DNA of 64,000 nt from Viola odorata (lineage: Eukaryota; Streptophyta; Magnoliopsida; Malpighiales; Violaceae): positions 32,376,719 to 32,440,718 of the forward strand of contig OY829541.1 in the NCBI GenBank assembly GCA_963691705.1. The letters are read 5' to 3'. The position numbers and the translations under genes are program-made. Positions 10,107 through 19,882 of the stretch are shown here, one piece after another. The notes beneath the pieces are model-generated. The model was given only the letters and a program-made list of their open reading frames with translations, was not told where the DNA came from and did no database searches. How positions within the stretch are numbered: position 1 is the first letter of the stretch; the number at the start of each line of letters is the position of its first letter.

Positions 10107-11331
10107 GTGATAAAATACTTGAAACATGAGGCATTACCTGCGGATAACGCCGAGAAGAAGAAAGTACTGAAACAAGCAGCAAGGTGTACATATTACGACG
10201 GAGAGCTGATCCGGAGATGCTTCTCTCACCCGGCGGCCAAGTGTATAACGGAACAAGAAGGCCTTCACACCTTGCGAGAAATCCACGAAGGAATATGTGG
10301 TATGCACGCATCAGGCGACACCTTAGCCGCGCAAGTCTTCAGGTTTGGATTCTACTGGCCTACCATTCGAAGAGACTGCCACAATTACGTGCGGACTTGT
10401 CAAAAGTGTCAGGAGTTCTCCAAGATCCCTCGACAACCCGCTACAGAGATTTCTGAGATAGTGGCTCCTTATCCTTTTGCTAAATGGGGCATAGATATCC
10501 TGGGCCCGTTTCCAAAAGCAAGGTCCCAACTAAAGTTCGTGGTTATGACAGTAGATTACTTCACGAAATGGGCCGAAGCGGAAGCAGTGGCCAACATCAC
10601 AACAGAAAAAATTTGGCGTTTCTTCAAACACCAGGTTATCATGCGGTTCGGTATTCCCCGTGTGCTAGTCAGCGATAACGGGACGCAATTCACTAGCCAG
10701 TTCTTCAGAGATCAATGCGCGGAATTCCAGATCGAGCAAAGGTTCTCTTCCGTGGCTCACCCGCAGACCAACGGTCAAGCAGAGGTGACGAACCGAAGCA
10801 TCCTCACTGGCATAAAGAAAAACTTGGAAGGATCTAAAAAGAAATGGGCAGACGAGCTGCCATATGTGATGTGGGCGTACCGCATGACCATTAAAACTAG
10901 TACGGGAGAAACACCTTTCGCATTGGCTTTTGGCACTGAGGCCGTCACACCGGTGGAAATCGGTACTATGAGCCTGCGAGTGGCATACTTCAGGGAAGAA
11001 ACGAATGAGGAGAGGCTACGGGCTAACCTCGATGCGTTACCAGAATGGCAGGAGGAAGCTCTTCTGAAAACGCTTCATTATAAGCAAAAGATGGCGCGTT
11101 ATCACAATAGGCGCGTCAAAGAACGACTCCTGAAAGCCTGCAATTTGGTGCTTAGAGACAAACGAGCCGCTGGACAGCGTATGTGGAAACTCAGCCCAAA
11201 CTGGGAGGGCCCATACCGCGTCACCCGCGTTATCAGAAAAGGGAGCATATCACCTGGAAACACTCGATGGTACTCCCTTACCTAACTCTTGGAATGTAGC
11301 TCATTTGAAACTATACCATGCTAGAGTTTAA
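10107..11331 (+). pseudogene. Integrase of element C
   Basis: The zinc-binding HHCC domain is visible as EIHEGICGMHASG followed by YVRTCQKCQEF. The catalytic core has WGIDILGPFP (first Asp), RVLVSDNGTQFTS (second Asp) and [13 protein letters not shown] (Glu), so the DDE triad is complete. The C-terminal part contains KLSPNWEGPYRV. A frameshift near 11240-11250 moves the usual ending (GTPLPNSWNVAHLKLYHA) into another phase, with stop at 11329-11331. There is no chromodomain, as expected for Tat-type rather than chromovirus elements. The frame joins RNase H through one TAG. Confidence 0.9.
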
Positions 11332-11439
11332 TCCATTTTCTACACCTTTTGTTAATCTTAACCCTGACTTGTGCTAACGCTCGAATAGAGGATATTCTTA
11401 TGTGTTTTATGGCTGATGATGTGCAGATAATAAAGGGTG

Positions 11440-11444
11440 CCAGG
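11440..11444. repeat. Target site duplication of element A, left (CCAGG)
   Basis: CCAGG directly precedes the LTR start and is repeated at 22846-22850 after the 3' LTR. Confidence 0.9.
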
Positions 11445-11644
11445 TGATTGATTGTTATTCCACTTAGTTTTGTTGCTTCTTTACTTAGCTTTTGAAGCAA
11501 TAAACATGCTGCTTTGATCCTTTTTCCTTCCTTTTTCCAGTATTGCGCTTGAATGATCAGAAGTAGGAAAAGGAACGAAAAGGCCAAAGATTAGAGCTCA
11601 ATTGATCAATCAGCCTTGGCAGATTTTCAGCTGATGCATTTCGA

Positions 11645-11668
11645 CTCATCTCAAGGCCTTGAGATGAG
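11645..11668. repeat. A-type palindrome, LTR site 1
   Basis: The 20-bp core CATCTCAAGGCCTTGAGATG is at 11647-11666 and is a perfect dyad; including one CT/AG step on each side it extends to 24 bp. Confidence 0.95.
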
Positions 11669-12400
11669 GCTTCCGTGACGTTCCCAGTTCTGGACAGCAC
11701 TCACCATGATTTTGCGCGCCACAATTATTTACTCTTGAGTGCGTTTCTTGTCTCCTTGGGCCCCGTTTTTGCAGACACTAAGCTTCTTGAGTTCCTATAT
11801 CATTCCTCCCACTCCTAACAAGCATCTTGGAAGTATGAAACAACATTCTCCTTGTGTTTTGGAAGAATATTGGACAAGCTTCTTGAAGACCAAACTGAGG
11901 AGACTTGTTAGTGGGAGTTGTCTCACCTTGGATAGGAACATCTTGGCGTCCAGAAGGACATTAATAGAGAAGGGGATTGGGACAGAAGGAGAAACCAGAG
12001 GAGAAAATCAGCATTTCTCCCATTTTCCAGATTTTCCAGCTTTGTGTATTTTCGGTTTTGCACTTCTTGTATCATTTCTATTATGTTTTGTAACTAAAAA
12101 CCTCCATCTCTGGTAGAGATTTAGAGGTTGACAATTCCAGAAACGTTGTGAGACTTCTTGTTCTTAATTAAAAACGTTTTCATATCTCTTTTCTTGCTTG
12201 GTTTAATGTCAATTTGTTCTTGTTGAATTTGGGCTTAGCTAACCTATGTTTTAACTTGAATGATTACAGTAGAATCACTCTAATGCCGCGTTTCTGTGTT
12301 AGAGAGAACCCGAGTGGACAACTAGTGGATAGGATGATGTCTTCTTGAAACTAGAAGAAGAAACGGGTTAGTTTTGAGGTCAATGGACTGCAAGTGCGTC

Positions 12401-12420
12401 CATCTCAAGGTCTAGAGAAG
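12401..12420. repeat. A-type palindrome, LTR site 2 (degenerate)
   Basis: CATCTCAAGG is intact; the right half (TCTAGAGAAG) differs from the expected half at three positions. It lies where LTR B has its second palindrome. Confidence 0.75.
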
Positions 12421-12891
12421 GGCCTTCCTAATCATAATCAACAAACTAGCAATCCTTGATTGTTAAGGGAGTTAGGGTCGCGAAAGGAGCTTCTCCTTGA
12501 GTGACTTGAGTAGGAGGAGGCTTGGAGATCGCCCCTGGATGTATCTCTATAACTTCTCTATGAAAATGGTTTTGAAAATCCTTTTGTCAATGATCAACAT
12601 CTTGGAATTGTCACTTCGTTAATATCTCTACCAGGGATACCTTTCTCCTACTGATTTTCCTCTTATTTCACTGCTGTTTTCTTTTATGCAATCTTATTTT
12701 CGTTCCTTTTGTTTCTCAACCAATCAAACTCTCACCTCTTTGCTGATTCTTGTCATTTACAGGAGAAATAAAGATCAGACCGATGTCCCTGTGGGATCGA
12801 TCCTCTCACCACTATCTGCATTTGTTTGTAGCATAGCACTGAGTTGTATTCATAACTTTTATGCAGGGCATGCGACACCCTCGTCATAAAT

Positions 12892-12909
12892 TGGCGCCGT
12901 TGCCGGGGA
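12892..12909 (+). other. Primer binding site of element A
   Basis: TGGCGCCGTTGCCGGGGA follows the LTR end by a few bases. This primer site is typical of Athila elements and is identical in element B; the minus-strand Athila element has TGGCGTCGTTGCCGGGGA. Confidence 0.88.
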
Positions 12910-12966
12910 CAATGGTGTACTGATTTTCATTTTTCTTGTTTGTGACAATTTTTAGTTTTCTTTTTT

Positions 12967-13857
12967 ATGAGCAATATCAGTTATTCTTCTCAATCAGCCC
13001 CTATTTCTCAAAGCTTTGATGCAGGACATGTGACCAGCCATGAAGGATGCTATGGTCCACCACAGTGGGGATATGAGCCAAATTATTATCCACCCACATC
13101 TTCTCCTTATCCCACTTGGTGGAACCAACAAAGATCAGATTATGGAGTGCAATCAGTTCCTGATTATCAATATTTCCAGCCTCCGCAACCTAGCCAAGAA
13201 CCTACTGTTTCTGAAATTTTAATGAAAACCTTAGTTCCATTTATGCAGGAAACAGAAGGGACTTTAGCAAGGATGGCGGAGCAAATAAGACAACTTGCAC
13301 TTGAGCAGGAAAGACAGAGATGCATACCTTCAAACTTCCAATCAAACGTGGAATCTGATGCCAGCACTGCCACTTTTGTGAGCAACAAAAATCTGCCCGA
13401 GCAGTCTGACTCATCTCAAGGTCTTGAGATGAGCGACCCAGAACCAGAAACCAGCCCAGAAAATTCTGCAGAAGTTGTTGCTCAACAAAAGCAGTCCAAT
13501 CAGACCCAAACTCATTCCAGCATGCCACTGGAGCAGGAGACGAAGTTTTTGGACACTTTTTGTAGCATCGAGCTAGAGGAGGATGCGAGGAAGATTGAGA
13601 AAGAAATCGAAGTGGTTGAGAATCCACAAACGGTTGTGTTTGAAAGGGAAGATTTAAATTTCTTTGGTTATATTGATCCCTTTATTGAATTACCCTCCAT
13701 TCACAACCAGTATTTTCTTTTTATTGTGCATGCACCCGAACCAGAATTTGAATCATTTTATGGTTGCATGCAGATTTCTTTGGTAGGAGACCATGCACGA
13801 AATGAGATTATTCTCATCAAACTTCGTGCATTCAAAGCATTATGTAGGATTGGTTGA
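12967..13857 (+). CDS. Unknown 296-aa protein of element A
   Basis: This is the only substantial ORF of element A and it is intact. The ATG at 12967 is chosen because the ORF in B starts at the same aligned place (MSNISYSSQ versus MSNFNYFSQ). The N-terminal third is rich in Tyr, Pro, Trp and Gln (GYEPNYYPPTSSPYPTWW). A Glu/Gln-rich helix-like stretch (about residues 85-115, LEQERQR) follows, then a Ser/Thr/Glu-rich middle, an acidic-basic stretch (LEEDARKIEKEIEVVENP) and a hydrophobic C-terminus ending LIKLRAFKALCRIG. No CCHC knuckle, protease or polymerase motif is seen. It may be a reduced or replaced Gag-like protein; this is inference. The A-type palindrome is inside the gene at about residues 150-155 (SSQGLEM). 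Confidence 0.75.
   Translation: MSNISYSSQSAPISQSFDAGHVTSHEGCYGPPQWGYEPNYYPPTSSPYPTWWNQQRSDYGVQSVPDYQYFQPPQPSQEPTVSEILMKTLVPFMQETEGTLARMAEQIRQLALEQERQRCIPSNFQSNVESDASTATFVSNKNLPEQSDSSQGLEMSDPEPETSPENSAEVVAQQKQSNQTQTHSSMPLEQETKFLDTFCSIELEEDARKIEKEIEVVENPQTVVFEREDLNFFGYIDPFIELPSIHNQYFLFIVHAPEPEFESFYGCMQISLVGDHARNEIILIKLRAFKALCRIG
13412..13431. repeat. A-type palindrome inside the ORF
   Basis: CATCTCAAGGTCTTGAGATG: one central mismatch (GGTC for GGCC), otherwise a full dyad. It encodes part of SSQGLEM. Confidence 0.9.
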
Positions 13858-13904
13858 CAAAGTGACGCTCAATGTCTAGTCCAAGACTATAAAGAGGGAC
13901 GCTG

Positions 13905-13922
13905 CATGGGAGGCAACCCATG
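13905..13922 (+). promoter_or_regulatory. Stem-loop 1 of element A (CATGGG-aggcaa-CCCATG)
   Basis: A perfect 6-bp stem with a 6-nt loop, about 50 nt after the ORF stop. The same sequence is at 18266-18283 in B. Motifs like this near the end of coding regions are common in Athila-type elements; the function is unknown. Confidence 0.65.
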
Positions 13923-14025
13923 TTCATTTCGTTGCTGTTTTGTTATTTTCGTTTTTATTTCCAGTTAATCGTTTTTTTTTCTGCATAATAATGGATTTTT
14001 GGAATTTTCCAGTGCAGGCCATCCG

Positions 14026-14051
14026 GCCCATCTCAAGGCCTTGAGATGGGC
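14026..14051. repeat. A-type palindrome, 3' UTR site 1
   Basis: The 20-bp core CATCTCAAGGCCTTGAGATG (14029-14048) is flanked by GCC/GGC, giving a 26-bp perfect dyad, the longest of the A set. Confidence 0.95.
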
Positions 14052-14183
14052 AGACCAAAACCTCCAGCTCCTCCCCAACCATGATCATTGCCCCAGGTTT
14101 TATCATTTCTTTCCCTCTCTTTTTCATTTTCTGTTCTGTTTCGTTTGTTTGTTTGCTTGTTTGTTGTGTGTGGTTTTTCTCTC

Positions 14184-14220
14184 ACATTGAGGACAATGTT
14201 TCCTTTAAGTGTGGGGGAGA
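14184..14220 (+). promoter_or_regulatory. Stem-loop 2 plus G-tract of element A
   Basis: ACATTG-agga-CAATGT (14184-14199) is followed by ttaagtgtgggggaga. The G-tract copies the pattern of the true polypurine tract before the 3' LTR, so this could be a second plus-strand priming site. B (18654-18690) and the Athila element (61161-61195, minus) have the same module. Confidence 0.6.
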
Positions 14221-14584
14221 GACACTTTCGTGTTTGTTTGTGTTTTTTTGTGTTTTTGTGCATGTTTGTTTTTCTGTTTTTATGCATGTTTTTATGCTGT
14301 TTGTTTTTCTGTATTTTCCTTTCTTCTGTATGTTTATTTCAATTATTTTTGCATGCGCTTCTGTTTGTTTTCATGTTTGCATGAGTTGTTTTCCTTTTTG
14401 TTGTTTTTCACCCTTTTGTATAGAATTGAAATCCCAAAACTGAACTCATGTAAATACTTGACTTATCAACTCCATCTTGCAATTCTGAATACTTCTGACA
14501 TTACAACTTGTGCATTTATTTACATAGATGTATGATGAGTATTGTTGTCCTAGGAAATGCCTTGCTAGAGCTAATCTGTCTTCT

Positions 14585-14604
14585 CATCTCAAGGTCTTGG
14601 GATG
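14585..14604. repeat. A-type palindrome, 3' UTR site 2
   Basis: CATCTCAAGGTCTTGGGATG: the dyad has one central and one arm mismatch. The flanking ATGAGGATCC-like context is shared with the B site at 19061. Confidence 0.85.
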
Positions 14605-14835
14605 AGGATCCTATCCTCTCATTGCTGCTAAGTCTCTTAATTATGCTTGCTTGCGTACCCTTTAATTTTCTTGTGTGTGCTTTCTCATCATGCCCTCTGG
14701 ATTGCACGATGTTGGTGGTTCGGCACCATCATCCCATTTTGGAAAAACTTCCAGTCGATTGTGTGCTAACTCCCTTTGGTTGGACCGATCATAGCACCAT
14801 GGTGAGAAATCAAGGTCTGCATGTGCATGTGTTTG

Positions 14836-15010
14836 AAAAAAAAGAAAAAAAGAAAAAGAAAAAAAAAAGGGTTGTGGATGAAGGAAGTTGAAAAGAAAAA
14901 AAAGAAAGAAAGAATGCGGAAGAAGAAGGAAGGTTGGAAAAAGAAAAAAAAAGAGAAAAATGCAGCAAAGAAAAAGAAAAAAAAATAGAATAAAAGAAGT
15001 AGAATAAAAG
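14836..15010 (+). repeat. Long purine (GAAA-rich) tract of element A
   Basis: A nearly uninterrupted A/G run of about 170 bp lies between the 3' UTR and the 3' LTR. It has a matching tract in B (19315-19500). The Lys/Glu-rich frames across it are compositional, not genes. Confidence 0.7.
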
Positions 15011-15337
15011 AAGCCTTTGGCTCACTATTTGTTTTAATTTCTGTTCTTTAATTGTTGGATGTGCTTTTAAATTATTTTGCATGAGTGTCAGCAGTAGTGT
15101 TTGGATTTAGAGTCGAAAGAGGAGAAGACAAGAGGCCCTAGGATTTTATTTTCTGGTTGAACAGCATGCTATCATGCCCCTATTTGAATATTTGTACAAT
15201 TGTGATGTTTGGAGCATTTAGCATTGCTTGATTGAGTTGATTTCTGAATTATTTGTGTGAGATCAGTACAGGGGTTGATTTTCTATTCAAAGGGGTGTTG
15301 TGTCTGTGTTTTTCTTGGTGTTTTCTGTGTTTGTGTT

Positions 15338-15376
15338 CATGCTTGAGGGCAAGCATGGTTTAAGTGTGGGGGGATT
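15338..15376 (+). promoter_or_regulatory. Stem-loop 3 and polypurine tract of element A
   Basis: CATGCTTG-aggg-CAAGCATG (15338-15357, 8-bp stem) is followed by ttaagtgtggggggat and then the 3' LTR start at 15377. The position identifies the G-rich run as the plus-strand primer. The same arrangement is in B (19845-19882). Confidence 0.75.
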
Positions 15377-15549
15377 TGATTGATTGTTATTCCACTTAGT
15401 TTTGTTGCTTCTTTACTTAGCTTTTGAAGCAATAAACATGCTGCTTTGATCCTTTTTCCTTCCTTTTTCCAGTATTGCGCTTGAATGATCAGAAGTAGGA
15501 AAAGGAACGAAAAGGCCAAAGATTAGAGCTCAATTGATCAATCAGCCTT
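15377..15549 (+). repeat. 3' LTR of element A, first part
   Basis: 173 bp matching the start of the 5' LTR, ending in GCCTT where element B inserted. It continues at 21577. Confidence 0.93.
15545..15549. repeat. Target site duplication of element B, left (GCCTT)
   Basis: GCCTT occurs once in the uninterrupted 5' LTR of A, but on both sides of B here (15545-15549 and 21572-21576). Confidence 0.93.
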
Positions 15550-15756
15550 TGATTGGTTGTTTATATTCGATGTTTTATGCTCTCTTTCTCTTGTGGATTG
15601 AGAGTATTTATTTGCTTATTTTGGCCATTTACTTCTCTTTTCCTATGTTCAGGCTTGAAGGATCATTGGGAAAGAAAAGGAGTAGATTTGGTGAAAGATA
15701 GGGCATTTCCAATCATTGCTGATTTTGGAGGTTGTTTGCAGAAATTTTCCCGTACT

Positions 15757-15776
15757 CATCCCTAGGCCTAGGAATG
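15757..15776. repeat. B-type palindrome, LTR site 1
   Basis: CATCCCTAGGCCTAGGAATG: a dyad with one arm mismatch, at the place of A site 11645 (about 200 bp from the LTR start in both). Confidence 0.92.
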
Positions 15777-16225
15777 AGTCAGCCGATCTGGTGAAATTCT
15801 GGGCAGTCCGACCTGATTTTGCGTGCCAACGAATTTAATATTTCTTAGTGCTCTTCTTGTCCCCTGAGCATGCTAGACAGCTTCCCAACTCCACTATCTC
15901 GTGTTCCCTTATTTTTATTGACTCAAGAACTCCTTGGAGACTCCACAAGGAATTTATTAGTGCTAGACAAGAATTTATTCTTGTCTCTTCCTTGTTTTTG
16001 GAGTTGCATGCTTACCATTATTTTATCCTTGAGTGCTTGCTTCTTGGGGAGTTGAGGGAGGAGAATGTTCAGCATGCTTACAAGTGACAAAGAACATTTT
16101 CACAAGGCTCCATGACTTGAAGACTATGCATTTATGGGTTTGTTCACTTGGGAATATTTAATTCTTTGATGTCTCTCCCCTTTGCTGCCATTTATTGAAG
16201 AAGAATGAAGAGAGGGAGGGTGTGC

Positions 16226-16233
16226 TATAAATA
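16226..16233 (+). promoter_or_regulatory. TATA box of LTR B
   Basis: TATAAATA in tgctataaatagagagg, about 680 bp into the LTR; the 3' LTR copy is at 20559-20566. Confidence 0.75.
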
Positions 16234-16737
16234 GAGAGGAATTTCGTCCAAGAGAGTGTTGTTGGTTGGTTGGACAGAACAGACACAAAGGGAGAGAGAG
16301 AGGTTGGACAAGTTGGGCTGAAGACCAAGAGAGGAACGGAAGAGAGGGAGGAGCAGCGGGCTTCACCATCATTCTCCAGCATTTTCCCACTTGAACCATA
16401 AGTTTTATTTTGTAATTTTAATTATGTTTTGTAACTAAATCTCTGATTCTTGGTAGAGATTGAGAGGTTGACTATGAATGTTATTGTGAGATTCCATTGA
16501 ACTTAATATGAATGTTTTTGTATTTCTTTCCTTCTCATTTAAATGCTAAATTCATTCTTGTTTGATCTAGGCCTAGCTAACCTATGATTTTATTTGAATG
16601 GGTAATGTCGGTTTCATTTATGTCAGTGCTATTCCTGCATTTATGAAGATTAAGTAGACAACTAGTAACTATTTGACATAAGACTTGTCTTTAGAAGCTA
16701 GGAGAAAGGAAAGAATGGGTTCAGGGCTGAGTAATGC

Positions 16738-16757
16738 CATCCCTAGGCCTAGGAATG
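16738..16757. repeat. B-type palindrome, LTR site 2
   Basis: CATCCCTAGGCCTAGGAATG, the same variant as LTR site 1, placed like the degenerate A site at 12401. Confidence 0.92.
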
Positions 16758-17243
16758 GGTTTCCCGTGTGGTTACAATTTTCCAGCAACTTGACAAATTG
16801 TTAGGAAGGTTAGGGCCATTAATAGAGGGTCTCTTTAATTGGCTTGTATAGGGGGAAACTTGGGAATATAGAGGGTCTCTTATTCCTTTAACATCTCTAT
16901 AAATTCATCCGGAAAATACATTTATCAATGATCAATTGCATAGTATAGTCACCTCAAGGATATCCCTACCAAGGATTGTTTTGCTACTGATTTTCTCTCT
17001 TCATTTGCGTTCTGTTCTTGCTGCAATTAGCTCACTCAATTACTTTCTTGTACTGTTTTATTTCTAGTTTATAGAATCATCTCACCCCCTTTGCATTTTA
17101 CTTTGTCATTTTCAGGAGAAGCCAAGATTGGACCGATTTGTCCCTGTGTTCGAACCTCTTGCCCTATGCACAAATCTTTTTTGCTGCTTAGTGATAAGTT
17201 GTAATCTTTTTATTTATGATCGGATTCGACACCCGTCATAAAT

Positions 17244-17261
17244 TGGCGCCGTTGCCGGGGA
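17244..17261 (+). other. Primer binding site of element B
   Basis: TGGCGCCGTTGCCGGGGA just after the LTR end, identical to that of A. Confidence 0.88.
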
Positions 17262-17318
17262 CAACGGTGTACTGATTTTCGTTTTTCTTGTTTGTGACAA
17301 TTTTCAGTTTTCTTTTTT

Positions 17319-18218
17319 ATGAGCAATTTCAATTATTTTTCTCAATCAGCCCCTATTTCTCATAGCCTTGATGCAGGACATGTGACCAGCCATGAAGGAT
17401 GCTATGGTCCACCACAGTGGGGATATGAGCCAAATTATTATCCACCTACATCTACTCCTTATCCCACTTGGTGGAACCAACAAAGCTCTGATTATGGAGT
17501 GCAATCAGTCCCTAATTATCAATATTTCCAGCCTCCACAACCTAGCCCTGAACCCACTATTTTTGAAATTTTAATGAGAACCTTAACTCCATATGTGCAG
17601 GAAATAGAGAGGATGACGGAGCAACTAAGAGAACTTGCCTCCTCAGCATCACAACTTGCTCTTGAGCAGGAGAGACAGAGATGCATGCCTTCAAAATTCA
17701 AACCAAACGTGGAATCTGATGTTAGTACTGCCACTTTTGTGAGCAACAAAAATCTGCCTGAGCAGTCGGACTCATCCCTAGGCCTAGGGATGAGTGACCC
17801 AAAACCAGAAACGAGCCCAGAAATTTCAGCAGAAGTTGCCACTCAACCAAAGCAGTCCAATCAGACCCAAACTCATTCCAGCACGTCACTGGAGCAGGAG
17901 AGGAAGTTTGTGGACACTTGTTGTAGCATTGAGCTAGAGGAGGATGAGAGGAAGATTGAGAAAGAAATCAAAGTGGTTGAGAATCCACGAATGGTTGTGT
18001 GTGAAAGGGAAGTTCTGAATTTTTTTGATTATATTGATCCATTTATTGAACTACCCTCCATTCACAACCAATATTATCTTTTTATTATGCATGAACCCGA
18101 ACCAGAATTTGAATCATTTTATGGTTGCATGCAGATTTCGTTGCTAGAGAACCATGCACGAAACGAAATCATTCTCATCAAGCTTCGTGCATTCAAAGCG
18201 TTATGTAGGATTGGTTGA
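17319..18218 (+). CDS. Unknown 299-aa protein of element B
   Basis: This intact ORF is homologous to the ORF of A (12967-13857) along its whole length, with roughly four of five residues the same by eye. It shares the Tyr/Pro/Trp-rich N-terminus (HVTSHEGCYGPPQWGYEPNY), a Glu/Gln-rich helix-like stretch with a short extra segment (ASSASQLALEQERQR), the acidic-basic segment and the end LIKLRAFKALCRIG. Conservation between two diverged subfamilies suggests the protein matters for the element, perhaps for RNA binding or packaging; this is inference. No known domain is recognised. The palindrome region reads SSLGLGM here against SSQGLEM in A. Confidence 0.75.
   Translation: MSNFNYFSQSAPISHSLDAGHVTSHEGCYGPPQWGYEPNYYPPTSTPYPTWWNQQSSDYGVQSVPNYQYFQPPQPSPEPTIFEILMRTLTPYVQEIERMTEQLRELASSASQLALEQERQRCMPSKFKPNVESDVSTATFVSNKNLPEQSDSSLGLGMSDPKPETSPEISAEVATQPKQSNQTQTHSSTSLEQERKFVDTCCSIELEEDERKIEKEIKVVENPRMVVCEREVLNFFDYIDPFIELPSIHNQYYLFIMHEPEPEFESFYGCMQISLLENHARNEIILIKLRAFKALCRIG
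17770..17795. repeat. B-type palindrome inside the ORF
   Basis: The core CATCCCTAGGCCTAGGGATG (17773-17792) is perfect; with flanks ACT/AGT the dyad is 26 bp. Confidence 0.95.
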
Positions 18219-18265
18219 CAAAGTGACGCTAAATGTCTAGTCCAAGACTATAAAGATGGACGCTG

Positions 18266-18283
18266 CATGGGAGGCAACCCATG
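18266..18283 (+). promoter_or_regulatory. Stem-loop 1 of element B
   Basis: CATGGG-aggcaa-CCCATG, identical to 13905-13922 in A and at the same distance from the ORF stop. Confidence 0.65.
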
Positions 18284-18385
18284 TTCATTTCGTTGTTGTT
18301 TTCATTTCGTTTTTATTTCCAGTTTTCGTTTTTCTGCATAATTATGGATTTTTGGAATTTGTCTACTGCAGACCGTCCAGTGTGC

Positions 18386-18407
18386 CTATCCCTAGGCCTA
18401 GGGATAG
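18386..18407. repeat. B-type palindrome, 3' UTR site 1
   Basis: CTATCCCTAGGCCTAGGGATAG, trimmed here to its 20-bp core TATCCCTAGGCCTAGGGATA; compared with the other B sites the outer C-G pair has become T-A, again on both arms. Confidence 0.93.
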
Positions 18408-18653
18408 ACATTCTAGATCCTGCACCTTGTTCACCCGATTTTTCTGCCCAGATTTCAATCCTCTTTGAGCAGCACTAGAGCAGCCCCCTCCAGCAGAGAA
18501 TCCTTGATGTGTGGAGCGTGCATTCCCAGCTCCGGCCCCTCCCAATCCTTGAATCAAATTGCCCCGGGTTTTATTTTCCTTTTCCCTTCTCTTTTCTTTC
18601 CGTTTATGTTTTTATTTGTTTGTGTTTTTCTTTGTTTGTTGTTGTTCTTTCTC

Positions 18654-18690
18654 ACATTGAGGACAATGTGTCCTTTAAGTGTGGGGGAGG
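18654..18690 (+). promoter_or_regulatory. Stem-loop 2 plus G-tract of element B
   Basis: ACATTG-agga-CAATGT (18654-18669) then ttaagtgtgggggagg, matching the module in A. Confidence 0.6.
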
Positions 18691-19060
18691 ATCACTTTCG
18701 TATTTTATTTTGTGTGTTTTTGTGTGCTTGATTGTGTGATTTTAATTATTTTTATGCATGATCAGTTTGCTTGTTTTTAGTTTCTTTAGTTTTCCTATTT
18801 CTTCTGCATATTTACTTCAGTAATTTTGTGCATGTGTATTGCTTGTTTTCAGTCTATTTTTGTGTAGTTTTTCTTGTGTGTTTTGCACCCCTTTGTATGA
18901 AAATCTATCTCAAGGCTGAACTCTTGCAAGCACTTCTCCAATTATCTCTTTCTTGCAGTTCTGAACACTTCCTATATTGCATATGTACATTTATTTACAT
19001 AGAAGTATGATGAGTGTTGCTATCCTTAGAAATGTTTTGCTAGAACTGCACTGCCGTACT

Positions 19061-19080
19061 CATCCCTAGGCCTAGGGATA
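19061..19080. repeat. B-type palindrome, 3' UTR site 2
   Basis: CATCCCTAGGCCTAGGGATA: a dyad with only the outermost pair lost. Confidence 0.92.
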
Positions 19081-19314
19081 AGGATCCTTTCCTCTTTACT
19101 GCTGTCAGTTTTTAATTTTTGCTCGCATGTGTACCCCTTTTAATTTCCTGTGTGTGGTCTCTCTTCATACCCTCTGGATTGCACGATGTTTGTGGTTCGG
19201 CACCATCATCCCATCATGGAGAAACTTCCATTCGGTTGTGTGTTAACCCCTTATTTTGGGCCGATCATAGCACCATGGGGAGAGCCAAAAGTCTGCATGT
19301 GCTTGTGTTTGAGT

Positions 19315-19500
19315 TCGAAAAAAGAAAAAAAAAGAAAAAGAAAAAAATGGGAGTGTGGAATGAAGGAAGGTTGAAAAGAAAAAAGAAAAAAGAAAGAATG
19401 CGGAAGAAGAAGGAAAGTTGGAAAAAGAAAAAAAAAGAGAAAAATGCAGCAAAGAAAAAGAAAAAGAAAATAGAATAAAAGAAGTGGAGAAAATAAAAGA
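19315..19500 (+). repeat. Long purine tract of element B
   Basis: An A/G-rich run of about 180 bp, homologous to that of A; no gene. Confidence 0.7.
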
Positions 19501-19844
19501 AGCCTTTGGCTCATTATGTGTTTTAATTTTGTTCTTCACTACTGTTTGTGCCTTTTATAATTCTTGCATGAGTGTCAGCAGCAGTGTGTGGATTTTGAGC
19601 CAAAGGAGGAGACGGTATGAGGTTCTAGGATTGTATTTCTTGGTTGACAGCATGCTATCATACTTCTATATAAATATTTGTACATTTGTGATGTTTGGAA
19701 TGTTTAGCATTGCTTGGAGGAGTTGATTCTTGAAGTTTTTGTTTGAGTTCAGTCTAGAAGTGGATTTTCTGATCAAGGGGGTGTTTTGTGTGTTGTTTGT
19801 TTGTTGTCTGTCTGTTTTCTTTGTGTTTCTTTGTGTCTTGAGTT

Positions 19845-19882
19845 CATGCTTGAGGGCAAGCATGGTTTAAGTGTGGGGGGTT
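19845..19882 (+). promoter_or_regulatory. Stem-loop 3 and polypurine tract of element B
   Basis: CATGCTTG-aggg-CAAGCATG followed by ttaagtgtggggggt, directly before the 3' LTR. Confidence 0.75.

Larger units (their letters stand above)
11445..12886 (+). repeat. 5' LTR of element A (1442 bp)
   Basis: It starts TGATTGATTGTTATTCC and ends GACACCCTCGTCA before the PBS. It contains palindrome sites at 11645-11668 (perfect) and 12401-12420 (degenerate). I do not see a clear TATA box at the place where LTR B has one. Confidence 0.93.
15550..17238 (+). repeat. 5' LTR of element B (1689 bp)
   Basis: It starts TGATTGGTTGTTTATATTCG and ends GATTCGACACCCGTCA. It holds two long palindromes (15757-15776 and 16738-16757), a shorter CTAGGCCTAG near 16567-16576, and a TATA box at 16226-16233. 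Confidence 0.95.

Noticed and set aside
11739..12116. 125-codon frame in LTR A and 21698-22075 copy
   Set aside because: It lies entirely in the LTR, is the same in both LTRs because they are copies, and has no homologue in LTR B.
14836..15000. Lys/Glu-rich open frames over the purine tracts (also 19315-19500 and 42960-43110)
   Set aside because: They follow from A/G composition and have no conserved phase or start; not genes.
15848..16087. 79-codon and 70-codon frames in LTR B and their exact copies at 20181-20420 and 19886-20098
   Set aside because: LTR sequence duplicated by retrotransposition; no family signal.
11645..19080. AGGCCT palindromes as microRNA precursors
   Set aside because: They are loopless perfect dyads of 20-26 bp, too short and without a loop for a hairpin precursor.
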